Shown: one piece after another, positions 1 through 10,126 of the stretch
Layout: every line of letters starts with the position of its first letter
How positions within the stretch are numbered: the first letter of the stretch is position 1
DNA from: a virus
DNA: 38,876 nucleotides
Virus record (IMG/VR): IMGVR_UViG_3300023184_000277
Span: 1-38,876 of that record
Reading direction: 5' to 3' (one strand)
Program-made: the position numbers and the translations under genes
Notes under the pieces: generated by a model
Told to the model about the DNA's origin: nothing
The model's database searches: none
The model's input: only the letters and a program-made list of their open reading frames with translations

Positions 1-711
<711 letters not shown>

Positions 712-724
712 GTAATTATTAAAT

Positions 725-732
725 TATAAATA
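725..732 (+). promoter_or_regulatory. T4-type late promoter box TATAAATA
   Basis: A perfect TATAAATA ends 17 nt before the ATG at 749 and lies in the short gap after the preceding fibre gene. In T4 this octamer is the sole core element recognised by the gp55 late sigma factor. Confidence 0.6.
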
Positions 733-748
733 GAAAACAATATAAATC

Positions 749-1822
<1,074 letters not shown>

Positions 1823-1832
1823 AGGATATAAA

Positions 1833-2054
1833 ATGAAATTTACAATAGAATCTGTGACAGATCTATATTGGATTGACGCTACTCATACTAGCATAGTATG
1901 CCAAGTAAAATTTGCCGAGTTTGAAAAAATATTGCCATTTAATGCCATACCCACAGACAGCGAAGAACATGGTAGATTTATTTTTGAACAGGCTGTTAAC
2001 GGAGTATATGGTGCTATCAGCAGTGATCGGATTCCACCAGAAATACCAACATAA
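1833..2054 (+). CDS. Small fibre-associated protein, possible fibre assembly factor
   Basis: 73 residues from the ATG at 1833, chosen because AAAGG lies 7 nt upstream; an in-frame ATG at 1815 overlaps the fibre gene and has no ribosome site. The protein is acidic with no signal peptide or membrane segment (MKFTIESVTDLYWIDATHTS, ending DRIPPEIPT). I do not recognise the family. Its position between two fibre genes that share the PNDGTG head suggests a fibre chaperone or accessory subunit, which is inference from context only. Confidence 0.6.
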   Translation: MKFTIESVTDLYWIDATHTSIVCQVKFAEFEKILPFNAIPTDSEEHGRFIFEQAVNGVYGAISSDRIPPEIPT

Positions 2055-2060
2055 AATTAT

Positions 2061-3299
2061 ATGACTTTTCCACTATTAGCAAACATATTCGTTGGTACTT
2101 TCCCTAACGATGGTACTGGCGAGGCCTTACGTAATGCCTTTATTAAAACAGACATAAACTTTGATAAGATATACGTTTATCTATTAGAGTCGAGTAATGT
2201 ATTTTCTTATTTTGGTAATAGGGTGTCGGTTAACGACACCATGACTATCACTAAGAATCTTAATATTTTACAAGATCTTAATGTACTGCGAGATGTAAAC
2301 ATACTAGGTAATCTTACTGTAGATGGAAATACCATAGTTGAAAATACCTACATAAACATTGATAACATAGTAACTGAAGATACTATTATAGTAAAAAATA
2401 CCGAGAACACTATAAATGTAGCCACAGGCGCTTTGGTAGTCAAAGGTGGTGTTGGAATCGCTAAAGATGTTAGGGTTGGCGGAAACATATATGGTTCTAG
2501 TATATATGGTGAGTTAACTGGTAATGTCATTGGTAACGTTACCGGAACTGTAAGTAGTCTAGCAAATCATAATACCGATGATGTAGTAGAAGGCGGTACA
2601 AATTTATATTTTACTGCTACTAGAGTTAGAGGAAATGTTAGTGCAACTAAATCTGGCGGAGATGGCAATTTAACATACGATAGCGCCACCGGGGTGTTTA
2701 CCTACGCCGGTCCAAGTGAATCAGAAGTACACGGACATTTTAGTTCTGGTACCGGATTAACGTATAATGCTGGAGAATTTAAAATTACCGACACCGGAGT
2801 AACTGCGGCCACGTATGGTAGCGCAACTTCGATTCCAGTGATTACCGTTAATGCGCAGGGACAACTTACCAGCGTAGTCGGTGTTGGTATTCCACAAATT
2901 GGCGGCACTGCAAATCATGTAATATTTAGAAATGCCAGCAATGATTTAACTGGAACTGCTAGTTTGACGTTTGACGGCACTAATCTAGTATGTGCAGGAG
3001 ATATAACAGCATTTTCAGATGCCAGGTTAAAGACAGATGTTACAACTATCGAAAACCCACTGTCTATTGTAAGACAACTGCGTGGTGTTGATTTTTTTAG
3101 GACGGATACCAATGAGCCCGGCAGTGGGGTAATTGCACAGGAAACCATTATGGCTAGACCCATGTTGGTTAGGATCGGCGCTAATGGCATGCACAGTGTT
3201 AACTACAATGGCTTTAGCGGCGTGTTCATTGAAGCTATTAAAGCACTAGAAGATCAATTGCTAGAATTAAAAGCAGAAATTACTAGGCTCAAAGGCTAA
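2061..3299 (+). CDS. Tail fibre with C-terminal S74-type intramolecular chaperone
   Basis: 412 residues. The N-terminus (ANIFVGTFPNDGTGEALRNAF) is a close paralogue of the fibre at 749. The middle is beta-rich with repeats typical of trimeric fibres: DLNVLRDVNILGNLTVDGNT, then TATRVRGNVSATKSGGDGNL. From residue ~319 the sequence SDARLKTDVTTIENPLSIV, followed by GVIAQE and IEAIKALEDQLLELKAEI, matches the peptidase S74 / endosialidase chaperone domain. That domain drives trimer folding and then cuts itself off, with Ser319-Asp320 as the expected cleavage dyad. The C-terminal helix is the usual coiled coil. This is likely a mature receptor-binding fibre of ~318 residues after self-cleavage. The next gene starts 1 nt after the stop. 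Confidence 0.88.
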   Translation: MTFPLLANIFVGTFPNDGTGEALRNAFIKTDINFDKIYVYLLESSNVFSYFGNRVSVNDTMTITKNLNILQDLNVLRDVNILGNLTVDGNTIVENTYINIDNIVTEDTIIVKNTENTINVATGALVVKGGVGIAKDVRVGGNIYGSSIYGELTGNVIGNVTGTVSSLANHNTDDVVEGGTNLYFTATRVRGNVSATKSGGDGNLTYDSATGVFTYAGPSESEVHGHFSSGTGLTYNAGEFKITDTGVTAATYGSATSIPVITVNAQGQLTSVVGVGIPQIGGTANHVIFRNASNDLTGTASLTFDGTNLVCAGDITAFSDARLKTDVTTIENPLSIVRQLRGVDFFRTDTNEPGSGVIAQETIMARPMLVRIGANGMHSVNYNGFSGVFIEAIKALEDQLLELKAEITRLKG

Positions 3300-3300
3300 C

Positions 3301-3963
3301 ATGACCGTACCAGCAACTGGCCCAATATCCATGACAGCGATCGGCAACGAGGAAGGGGTACCTTTATCTAATTTAAGTATCAATGGCGAGGTGCGGTGGC
3401 TGTGTAATAAGCTGGTACCCAATTCTACTATTAAGTTCAGTGATTTTAGAAACACATTTAAAATACGTGCCAGCTATGTCATGATTACCTATGCATTCAC
3501 AGATGGGCGAGATATGGATACTCGCACTAGAATAGTAGTTCCAGATTCTGGAGGCTACGTAGGGTGGGGGCAAAGTGATCATGTTGGTGCATATATTCAG
3601 TGGGGAGGGGACAACCTAGGCACAGGAACAGAATCGGCACTGATTGATATGACTAGAATATCAGACGCGTTTGGTGGACTTCCTACCATTAAAGTTGAAG
3701 GTCGAGCACAGTGGTACGGCGATCGCGGTTACAACCCAGTCATCATGGCTCTAGTCTTGTGGGAAGGTGGATCTCCAGTTAAAGCAGGATTTGCGTGGGA
3801 AAATCCCACTGCCATTCATGCCATTAGTGTTAATTCTGTTGGTAAAGTAGTTGGTATGGTGTCCCGGGAAGCAACTAGCATTGGAGAAAGAGTTGCGGTA
3901 TTGGTATACGATATAGTACACGGAACTGGTTATATTGATGAGAATGATACCAACACCTACTAA
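3301..3963 (+). CDS. Putative tail fibre / virion structural protein
   Basis: 220 residues, starting 1 nt after the S74 fibre stop. The N-terminus (TGPISMTAIGNEEGVPLSNLS) is a short motif I associate with structural proteins of marine tailed phages, where it precedes variable tips. The rest is predicted beta-rich with many Trp and Gly (GGYVGWGQSDHVGAYIQWGG; VEGRAQWYGDRGYNPVIMAL), consistent with a jelly-roll or lectin-like domain. There is no signal peptide or membrane segment. Probably a distal fibre subunit or adhesin; the exact family is not recognised. Confidence 0.65.
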   Translation: MTVPATGPISMTAIGNEEGVPLSNLSINGEVRWLCNKLVPNSTIKFSDFRNTFKIRASYVMITYAFTDGRDMDTRTRIVVPDSGGYVGWGQSDHVGAYIQWGGDNLGTGTESALIDMTRISDAFGGLPTIKVEGRAQWYGDRGYNPVIMALVLWEGGSPVKAGFAWENPTAIHAISVNSVGKVVGMVSREATSIGERVAVLVYDIVHGTGYIDENDTNTY

Positions 3964-3979
3964 ACTAATAATATCACTC

Positions 3980-3987
3980 GATAAATA
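3980..3987 (+). promoter_or_regulatory. Late-promoter-like box GATAAATA
   Basis: One mismatch from TATAAATA. It ends only 7 nt before the ATG at 3994, so a T4-style start site would fall at or next to the start codon, giving an almost leaderless mRNA. Confidence 0.35.
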
Positions 3988-3993
3988 ATATAT

Positions 3994-6456
3994 ATGACAT
4001 CACCTGTTTGGATCACAAAAAGAAATTTAGGTATAATTGAAGAAAATTCTTATTTAGAATTTCAATTAGAAGCCTCCAGCGCTGGTGGTAGTGGTGCTGT
4101 TAGTTATAATTTTATATCAGGCAATCTACCAACAGGTATGCACATAACGCACACTGGATTGCTAGTTGGTACTCCAGTGAGTCCCAACACGTATGATTAT
4201 GCCAGTATCTTCACTGTAAGAGCCACTGACGATCACGGAAACATCACTGATAGGAATTTCCAAGTTTTAGTGTCTGCTGTTGAACCGCCTACCATAACAA
4301 CAGAACCTTACCTAATAGGCAGTTATTGGGATGGTGAATATTATGACTTTCAGCTGGCAGCATCAGACGATAATCCAACAAGTTCTTTAGTATGGAAAAT
4401 TGCATATGGAAAACTTCCCCCAGGTATTACCTTAGATGCAGACGGCAAGCTATCGGGATTTTTTTATAAAAATCATGAAAAGCCAATTGGCTATTCTGTG
4501 GGTTGGGATCGTACCGGGTGGGACCGATATCATTTTGATGATCGTAATCAACCGAATGCATTCACTGACTATCAATTCACAGTCGAAGCATCAGATGGAG
4601 TAATTCCGGCTAGAAGAAGTTATATGATTAGAGTTAAGGCTCGCGATGCACTAACTGTAGATACTACCGAAGTTCAAGTGGACACTGATAAACTAACTAT
4701 TGATAACATAGCCGGTCATGCACCAGTTGTGATCAATCCTGATCTCACCATTAAAAATTCTCTGTTTACTGGTACTAATACTACAAATGTATTATCACTA
4801 ATTCAACCGGCATTGTATACCACTGCCATTAACCAACCTACAACTAACTATCTGCCATTTATCACTAATTCACCAAGTACACTACCACAGGTTAGGATAG
4901 CAACTGCTAGAGAGAATACAAACTTTGCATTTAAATTTGAAGCACTTGATCTTGATGGCGACGAATCAATATTTCAAATAACCAGTCCAGACTCAAAGGG
5001 ATTTGACCAAGACGGTGACGAAGGATTTGATTCCGAACCGTTTGACGGCAGTGATTATCCAATGCCGGTACAAATGGGATTAGACAATGAAACTGGCTGG
5101 TACACCGGTCAACTACGACCGCAAGTGCTGCATGAAAAGAATTATCAATTCCAAGTATATGCTAGCAAAAAAAATATACCGTTGCGTGGCCGCGGGGCCG
5201 ATGTAAATCTACGAGTACTAGGCCCATACAATAGAACCATTAAATGGCTAACTGATGAAAACTTAGGGTCAATAGCCGACGGAGAAGTGTCTGGGTTTTT
5301 TGTAAAGGCCATTAGCACCATTGGCGCTGCACTAACTTATAAGATCAAGCCAAATTCACACAGCAGAACTCCACAAGGTATTATATTATTGCCAGACGGT
5401 ATGCTTTCTGGCAGAGCCAGTTTTAAACATTTTAAAATAGATAGTGATCATACTACATTCGATAATGAGTTATCAACGTTTGATAAAAATTTTAAATTTA
5501 CAGTAGTAGCCGAATCCATTGATGGCACTGCCTATGAAGAAAAAACTTTTACATTGGATTTAATAAACGTCAATCAATATCCTTACGAGAATCTTTATTT
5601 ACGAGGATTTCCTGACAGTGCCCAACGTAGATTATTTAAATCTATCATGAATTCTGAAGAGCTATTTCCCACAGATTTAATATATAGACCAACAGATCCA
5701 TGGTTTGGTAAGGCACAAGACTTGAGATTTTTATTTTTATCAGGGCTTAACTCAGTTGAAATAGAAAAATATCATTTGGCTATTTCAAAGAATCATTATA
5801 ATAAAAAATTATTGTTAGGCGATGTTAAACTTGCATATGCGCTAGATGATTATTATAATGTAATATACGAAGTTGTTTATTTAGATGTCATTGACGAACT
5901 GGAAGGACGGGACCCAGTGACTGGTGAAACGGCCAATTGCGCACAAACTATTAGCCTAACTGATAGGAAAAATCGATATGTCAGTAACGGAATCACATAT
6001 ACCCAATTTACACCAAACGGATTGGGAAATATGCGAAATCGGATAATATCTTCTATAGGAATTTCAAATCCCAACACTTTACCACAGTGGATGACTTGTA
6101 TACAGCCCGACGACACTTCTCCGGGAAAATATCTAGCACCAATTGGCTATTTGCCTGCTGTAGTATTAGCGTATACTGTGCCAGGCGCTGGAAAATTAAT
6201 AGCATTTCGATTAAATCAATCAAAATTTAACTTTAATCGAATTGAATTTAGCACTGATAGATATGTACTTGATGACTATTTAAGTAGTAATTATGATCCT
6301 ACTACTAAAGAATTTATACCGTCGGCCGAAACGACATTTCGAAGTACCACGTTTGATTCTAAAGGTACAAGATTCCTTAGCAGCATAGATCATTATGCAG
6401 GACCTGAAACTTATGCTAAATACATTAAATTTACTAAATCTGGAGAATTTGTATAA
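3994..6456 (+). CDS. Large Ig-like-repeat virion protein (baseplate/tail adhesin)
   Basis: 820 residues. At least three putative-Ig (He_PIG-like) modules are visible by the recurring pattern LPTGMHITHTGLLVGTP (~47-65), KLPPGITLDADGKLSGFF (~146-163) and PQGIILLPDGMLSGRASF (~467-484). Each is followed by a FTVRATD / FTVEASDG / FTVVAES strand. Acidic DLDGDES and DQDGDEGFDSE loops near residues 318-345 resemble calcium-binding linkers. The last ~300 residues are a different domain (LYLRGFPDSAQRRLFKSIMN onward). No signal peptide is seen. Such proteins in T4-like marine phages are tail- or baseplate-associated surface proteins. The gene overlaps the next one by one base (TAATG). Confidence 0.75.
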   Translation: MTSPVWITKRNLGIIEENSYLEFQLEASSAGGSGAVSYNFISGNLPTGMHITHTGLLVGTPVSPNTYDYASIFTVRATDDHGNITDRNFQVLVSAVEPPTITTEPYLIGSYWDGEYYDFQLAASDDNPTSSLVWKIAYGKLPPGITLDADGKLSGFFYKNHEKPIGYSVGWDRTGWDRYHFDDRNQPNAFTDYQFTVEASDGVIPARRSYMIRVKARDALTVDTTEVQVDTDKLTIDNIAGHAPVVINPDLTIKNSLFTGTNTTNVLSLIQPALYTTAINQPTTNYLPFITNSPSTLPQVRIATARENTNFAFKFEALDLDGDESIFQITSPDSKGFDQDGDEGFDSEPFDGSDYPMPVQMGLDNETGWYTGQLRPQVLHEKNYQFQVYASKKNIPLRGRGADVNLRVLGPYNRTIKWLTDENLGSIADGEVSGFFVKAISTIGAALTYKIKPNSHSRTPQGIILLPDGMLSGRASFKHFKIDSDHTTFDNELSTFDKNFKFTVVAESIDGTAYEEKTFTLDLINVNQYPYENLYLRGFPDSAQRRLFKSIMNSEELFPTDLIYRPTDPWFGKAQDLRFLFLSGLNSVEIEKYHLAISKNHYNKKLLLGDVKLAYALDDYYNVIYEVVYLDVIDELEGRDPVTGETANCAQTISLTDRKNRYVSNGITYTQFTPNGLGNMRNRIISSIGISNPNTLPQWMTCIQPDDTSPGKYLAPIGYLPAVVLAYTVPGAGKLIAFRLNQSKFNFNRIEFSTDRYVLDDYLSSNYDPTTKEFIPSAETTFRSTTFDSKGTRFLSSIDHYAGPETYAKYIKFTKSGEFV

Positions 6457-7043
6457 TGACAAGCAATATTAACCCTAACAACATTGATGGTACTTTTCCC
6501 GTAGCCGGGCAAGATAATGACAGTCAGGGATTTAGAGACAACTTTACCAACATTAAAAATAACTTAACGTATTCACGTGACGAAATCAGTGACTTACAAA
6601 GTAAAGTTTTATTGAAATCAGCGTTAGGGCCGGGGGCCGCGGCTGCTAACAACGACCTTAATAATGCAGTATTATACCGAGCAAAGCTGAAATCACACAG
6701 TGAGATATTTACTGACTTGGGGACTATTAGTTCTACCGCAGCTATTAGTTTTTTAGATGGAAACATACAAAAAATTACCGGCGGAACTATTGCTGATACT
6801 TTGGCAATAGGTTTGCAAGACTTTCCAAATGCAGGAACATATGGTTCACTGAGATTGTGGTTTCACACAACAGTGTCAAACTATAAGCTTCAGCTGCCAA
6901 CTTCAGTTACATTTGGGTTAGGAAATTTAGCCAATTGGACATCAAGTCCCAGTACTATCACTTTTGCTACCCCAACTCATGCTTTATTTGAGTTTATCAC
7001 TGTCGACGGCGGTGTTAATTTCTGGATTATTCGACTAGCATAA
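6456..7043 (+). CDS. Putative tail fibre/baseplate structural protein
   Basis: 195 residues. The N-terminus (NPNNIDGTFPVAGQDNDSQG then FRDNFTNIKNNL) is a variant of the head module seen in the fibres at 749 and 2061. It is followed by a predicted short helix (FTNIKNNLTYSRDEISDLQSK). The C-terminal part is beta-rich and ends FEFITVDGGVNFWIIRLA. It is translationally coupled to the 820-residue protein through TAATG. Likely a baseplate-proximal fibre or short structural subunit. The gene closes the fibre cluster; the next gene has its own sigma70-like promoter. Confidence 0.65.
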   Translation: MTSNINPNNIDGTFPVAGQDNDSQGFRDNFTNIKNNLTYSRDEISDLQSKVLLKSALGPGAAAANNDLNNAVLYRAKLKSHSEIFTDLGTISSTAAISFLDGNIQKITGGTIADTLAIGLQDFPNAGTYGSLRLWFHTTVSNYKLQLPTSVTFGLGNLANWTSSPSTITFATPTHALFEFITVDGGVNFWIIRLA

Positions 7044-7046
7044 CCA

Positions 7047-7075
7047 TTGACTTCTTGTTGGCAATAGTGTATACT
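7047..7075 (+). promoter_or_regulatory. Sigma70-type promoter
   Basis: TTGACT at 7047-7052, a 17-nt spacer and TATACT at 7070-7075. It lies right after the fibre cluster and 20 nt before the ATG at 7096. An imperfect inverted repeat AGTGTATACT (7066-7075) covers the -10 element. Confidence 0.75.
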
Positions 7076-7095
7076 TTGCTAACACAGGAGACAAT

Positions 7096-7251
7096 ATGGA
7101 CTTAAAAGATCTAGACCAGCATACTAAGAATTTATATCGGGTACATGCCTTGCTTGAGTCGGGGCGGATTCTTATGGCTCGAGAACTATTAGAAAAGATA
7201 CTGGGTATCTACGTAGAACCTGCACCCAGTCCCGAACCAGAGGCGGCATAA
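7096..7251 (+). CDS. Small hypothetical protein (51 aa)
   Basis: The gene starts at an ATG preceded by CAGGAGA and a sigma70-like promoter. The 51-residue product begins MDLKDLDQHTKNLYRVHALL, is predicted helical and ends in a Pro/Glu-rich tail (PAPSPEPEAA). There is no signal peptide or transmembrane segment. The stop is 1 nt from the next start. Function unknown. Its place at the head of a replication-related transcript suggests an early or middle phage accessory protein. Confidence 0.65.
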   Translation: MDLKDLDQHTKNLYRVHALLESGRILMARELLEKILGIYVEPAPSPEPEAA

Positions 7252-7252
7252 T

Positions 7253-7489
7253 ATGCACCCGCTATCACAAGATCTGAGCAAGTTAACTGATGTGGAGTTG
7301 CAAGAAAAACATAACGACCTAACGAAAAAAATGACTTGGGCATATCGCACAGGCTCAACAAGTCTAATAGGTCAGATGCAGATGGTGTTGGAAGATTTCA
7401 ACTTTGAAATTCAAGCTAGGCAGCGTAAAATGCTAGATGACCTCGCTAAGAATAATCCCAAATTCAATGGTACAATTAACATCAACTGA
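7253..7489 (+). CDS. Small hypothetical helical protein (78 aa)
   Basis: 78 residues starting 1 nt after the previous stop, so probably translationally coupled to it. The sequence is helical (LSKLTDVELQEKHNDLTKKM, then QMVLEDFNFEIQARQRKML), with charged heptad-like spacing that suggests a short coiled coil or helical hairpin. The C-terminus overlaps the following gene. Resembles small structural or DNA-associated phage proteins but I do not recognise a family. Confidence 0.65.
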   Translation: MHPLSQDLSKLTDVELQEKHNDLTKKMTWAYRTGSTSLIGQMQMVLEDFNFEIQARQRKMLDDLAKNNPKFNGTININ

Positions 7490-7997
7490 GATAGACGCAT
7501 ACGGTCGTAAGAAGATTACCACGCAGCGTCTCTGTGAATTGCTGTATCAAAATCCCACGTTAGATCTCACTAGATTTTTAGTAGCCGACGCTGATACTTA
7601 TAATCACAGTGTGCAACAATTGCACATTGCAACAGGGTTATTGAAACAATACCAAACATTGGATATACCGGTTGAAGAATTTGATCAGTTAAATCAAAAT
7701 AATTGGTACCTGCCAGATGAATATAAAAATTTAGATATTGCTGAGTGGGTTCTAGACCAGTGCTCTACACAAGAAGAACTTCAGCGAGTTGGTACAGAAC
7801 TAGTGTTATACCAAGAAAGAAATTTGTTTCCATTACTAAAATATTTGAAATATCTAGTGGACACAATGCGGGCAAATCAAGTAGTTTGGGGAGTAGGAAG
7901 AGGTAGTAGTGTATCAAGTTTTGTGCTATACTTGATAGGTGTACACCGCATTAATTCCCTCTATTATGATTTAGATATAGAAGAATTTTTAAAGTAA
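7467..7997 (+). CDS. DnaE-like (PolIII alpha) fragment protein
   Basis: About 176 residues from ATG 7467 (MVQLTSTEIDAYGRKKI). An upstream ATG at 7437 is in frame but neither start has a good ribosome site. The C-terminus, VVWGVGRGSSVSSFVLYLIG followed by LYYDLDIEEFLK, closely resembles the motif before the active site of bacterial PolIII alpha (GRGSGAGSLVAYxLxIT...LLFERFL). The protein stops at the position where DnaE would continue into the palm with its catalytic aspartates, so it cannot be a polymerase alone. It may be a structural mimic, a regulator of the host replisome, or the first part of a split gene; no continuation is seen nearby. Overlaps the previous gene by 23 nt. Confidence 0.7.
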   Translation: MVQLTSTEIDAYGRKKITTQRLCELLYQNPTLDLTRFLVADADTYNHSVQQLHIATGLLKQYQTLDIPVEEFDQLNQNNWYLPDEYKNLDIAEWVLDQCSTQEELQRVGTELVLYQERNLFPLLKYLKYLVDTMRANQVVWGVGRGSSVSSFVLYLIGVHRINSLYYDLDIEEFLK

Positions 7998-8005
7998 TAC
8001 AGGTA

Positions 8006-8013
8006 ATAAATAA
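8006..8013 (+). promoter_or_regulatory. Late-promoter-like box AATAAATA
   Basis: One mismatch from the T4 late octamer, in the 35-nt gap after the DnaE-like gene and 20 nt before the ATG at 8033. Confidence 0.4.
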
Positions 8014-8032
8014 TTTTCATAAGGAGAAAATA

Positions 8033-8374
8033 ATGTCGAGAATACAAAGAACAGCAATGGGTCGATCAGTTGATATGGATTCATTGAGATTAAACAACGA
8101 AGAAACTATTGCCATTGGCAATATGAAAGTCAATGCACGTGGTGATGAATTGGGACCTGGTGGTAGAATTGAAAAGCCCAGGAATCAAGTAATGTCCGAA
8201 TATTACCGATTAAATACTCCCACAGTAATGAGTGCAACTAAAACAAACAAAGCTGGGCCAGTGGCAGATGAATTGCCAGATGCTGGCGCCCCTGTTGTTA
8301 AAACAGTAGAATCAGACACCGCTCAAACTGGACAACTGCGCGGTAGTTTGGCAAGTACTATTGCTAAAAAATAA
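8033..8374 (+). CDS. Conserved phage protein of unknown function (113 aa)
   Basis: 113 residues with a strong Shine-Dalgarno (AAGGAG, 8022-8027) and a late-type box upstream. The N-terminus (MSRIQRTAMGRSVDMDSLRL, then IAIGNMKVNARGDELGPGGRI) looks like a conserved uncharacterised protein of T4-like marine phages. The middle and C-terminus are low complexity and probably disordered (Pro/Ala/Thr/Asp, ending LRGSLASTIAKK). There is no signal peptide or membrane segment. The late box and composition suggest a virion component. It is followed after 12 nt by the GroES-like gene. Confidence 0.65.
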   Translation: MSRIQRTAMGRSVDMDSLRLNNEETIAIGNMKVNARGDELGPGGRIEKPRNQVMSEYYRLNTPTVMSATKTNKAGPVADELPDAGAPVVKTVESDTAQTGQLRGSLASTIAKK

Positions 8375-8386
8375 GGAACAATATCA

Positions 8387-8752
8387 ATGAGTTTAGAACC
8401 AGTCAAGATTAAATCACTAAAGCCATTACATGATCATGTAATGGTCAGTGATATGAATTTCAAAGAACGTTTTACCAGCAGCGGAATTATTATTCCCAGC
8501 GACAACGGAAAAACACAGGGTATTAGACCACGGTGGGCACAGGTATATGCGGTCGGTCCCGAGCAACAAGATGTTAAGGTAGGTGATTGGATTTGTGTGG
8601 CGCACGGCCGTTGGACACGTGGCACCACTGTTGAAGATGACAACGGTGTTCATACTGTGCGCAGGATTGATACCAATGACATCCTGCTGGTCAGTGACGA
8701 GCAGCCAAGTGATGACACCATGAGTGAAGCCATCCACGGTAATCCAGTTTAA
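8387..8752 (+). CDS. GroES-like co-chaperonin (gp31-type role)
   Basis: 121 residues with the GroES beta-barrel signature: IKSLKPLHDHVMV at the start, a mobile-loop region FKERFTSSGIIIP (~24-37) including the GIIIP contact motif for GroEL, then VYAVGPEQQDVKVGDWICV. E. coli GroES is 97 residues; T4 gp31 (111) and this protein are longer. In T4, gp31 replaces GroES so that the host GroEL chamber can fold the large capsid protein gp23. This gene lies directly upstream of the clamp loader gene (16 nt apart). Family membership is clear; a major-capsid client is inference by analogy. Confidence 0.85.
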   Translation: MSLEPVKIKSLKPLHDHVMVSDMNFKERFTSSGIIIPSDNGKTQGIRPRWAQVYAVGPEQQDVKVGDWICVAHGRWTRGTTVEDDNGVHTVRRIDTNDILLVSDEQPSDDTMSEAIHGNPV

Positions 8753-8768
8753 TATCAAGGAGACATTT

Positions 8769-9701
8769 GTGAAAGAGCTTTGGGTAGAAAAGTGGCGGCC
8801 TAGAACCGCCAGTGAATATGTGTTTGCTGATAGTACGCAGAAAGAGTTAGTAGAGTCCTGGATCAAGGACAAATACATTCCGCACATCTTGCTCAGTGGC
8901 AGTCCAGGTACTGGTAAGACTACATTGGCTAAGGTCTTAATCAATGAACTGGATGTTGATGAATACGACATCATGTATGCAAATGGTAGTAAAGAAGCAC
9001 GTAAGATCGAGTGGGTGGACAAGCTGATCAGCTTTTGTCAAACCATGCCATTTGGTGCATTCAAAGTAGTCATGATTGACGAAGCTGACTACATGAACAT
9101 CAATAGTGTACAGCCGGCATTACGTGGGCTCATGGAAGACTACAGCCAAACTGTGCGATTTATCTTGACTTGTAACTATCCCAACAAGATCATGCCAGCG
9201 ATACACAGTCGCTGTGAACAAGGCAGAATCCACATAGATAAGACTGATATTACTGAATTTACTGCCAGAGTTGCTACGGTTTTAGTGGAGGAAGGCATCG
9301 AATTTGATCTGGACACCCTAGACAGCTATGTCAAGGCAACCTATCCTGATTTACGTAGTTGTTTAAATCTATCACAAAAGAAGTCTGTTAGTGGAACTCT
9401 AGCAGTACCCGGGGAGGCAGATGCAGCAGTACGGGATTGGCGATTAGACAGCGTGGGCCTGTTCAAAGCTGGCCGCATCAGGGAAGCTAGACAGTTGATT
9501 TGCAGCCAAGTGGCCACAGAAGACATGGATGGTATGTTTCGTTGGATGTATGACAACTTGAGTATATGGAGTGCAACTCCTGAAGGTCAAGACGAAGCTA
9601 TTTGCGCAATCCGTAAAGGCTATGTCAGTCATGCCAGCTGCGGAGATGCCGAAATCAATGTCAGCGCCACAATCACAGAACTTTGTCAAATAGGAATCTA
9701 A
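8769..9701 (+). CDS. 44: Sliding-clamp loader ATPase subunit (T4 gp44-like)
   Basis: 310 residues from GTG 8769. This start was chosen over the upstream ATG at 8724 because AAGGAGA sits 5 nt before it and the protein then begins at KELWVEKWRP, the usual N-terminus of clamp-loader ATPases. Walker A GSPGTGKT at ~44-51, Walker B IDEAD at ~103-107 and the SRC motif with arginine finger at ~147-149 are intact. T4 gp44 is 319 residues. gp44 forms the ATPase ring with gp62 and loads the gp45 clamp for DNA replication and, in T4, late transcription. No obvious gp62 follows, so it may be elsewhere or highly diverged. Confidence 0.92.
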   Translation: MKELWVEKWRPRTASEYVFADSTQKELVESWIKDKYIPHILLSGSPGTGKTTLAKVLINELDVDEYDIMYANGSKEARKIEWVDKLISFCQTMPFGAFKVVMIDEADYMNINSVQPALRGLMEDYSQTVRFILTCNYPNKIMPAIHSRCEQGRIHIDKTDITEFTARVATVLVEEGIEFDLDTLDSYVKATYPDLRSCLNLSQKKSVSGTLAVPGEADAAVRDWRLDSVGLFKAGRIREARQLICSQVATEDMDGMFRWMYDNLSIWSATPEGQDEAICAIRKGYVSHASCGDAEINVSATITELCQIGI

Positions 9702-9703
9702 CC

Positions 9704-10084
9704 ATGTCAATCTACTTAATTGCATCATACTCAATTCGACCACAACGTACTGTAAAAACGCAGAAAGCAGGCTGGATGACCAATCCCAGTAATATCAGTT
9801 ATGACGAGAGCATTGCCATCGCACGTAAACTTAAACCACGGGATCATCAAACGTCTAAAATTATTTTAGATTTTACTGATCGTCGAGTAATTAAGAATAC
9901 ATGGAATGATGACAAATCATTTGAAGAGTTGTTCAGTTATTTCTATCAAGGTTATCCCAATTACATTAATCCTATCCTTAAAGAACTTGGATATGAAATT
10001 GAGACTACTAGCAACAATGTACCAACAGCTGATGTTACTGAGGTTGCACCACAGGCCACGGGTAGTTCATTATCGTCAAGTTGA
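9704..10084 (+). CDS. Hypothetical protein downstream of clamp loader (126 aa)
   Basis: 126 residues from ATG 9704, which has TAGGAA 8 nt upstream; an in-frame ATG at 9683 overlaps gene 44. It begins MSIYLIASYSIRPQRTVKTQ, has a mixed alpha/beta middle (SFEELFSYFYQGYPNYINPI) and a disordered Thr/Ser tail. In T4 the gene after 44 is 62 (clamp-loader small subunit, ~187 aa). This protein is shorter and I see no clear gp62 features. Unknown function. Likely co-transcribed with 44. Confidence 0.6.
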   Translation: MSIYLIASYSIRPQRTVKTQKAGWMTNPSNISYDESIAIARKLKPRDHQTSKIILDFTDRRVIKNTWNDDKSFEELFSYFYQGYPNYINPILKELGYEIETTSNNVPTADVTEVAPQATGSSLSSS

Positions 10085-10114
10085 TTGTAGGTATAAAATT
10101 AGAAAAGATATGTC

Positions 10115-10122
10115 TATAAATA
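10115..10122 (+). promoter_or_regulatory. T4-type late box TATAAATA
   Basis: A perfect octamer ending only 5 nt before the ATG at 10127. The expected T4-style start site would coincide with the start codon. Either the mRNA is leaderless or the true start codon lies further in. Confidence 0.45.
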
Positions 10123-10126
10123 TTGT

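Noticed and set aside
9704-10084. Clamp-loader small subunit gp62 after gene 44
   Set aside because: Position fits T4 order but length (126 vs ~187) and sequence show no gp62 features I can recognise.
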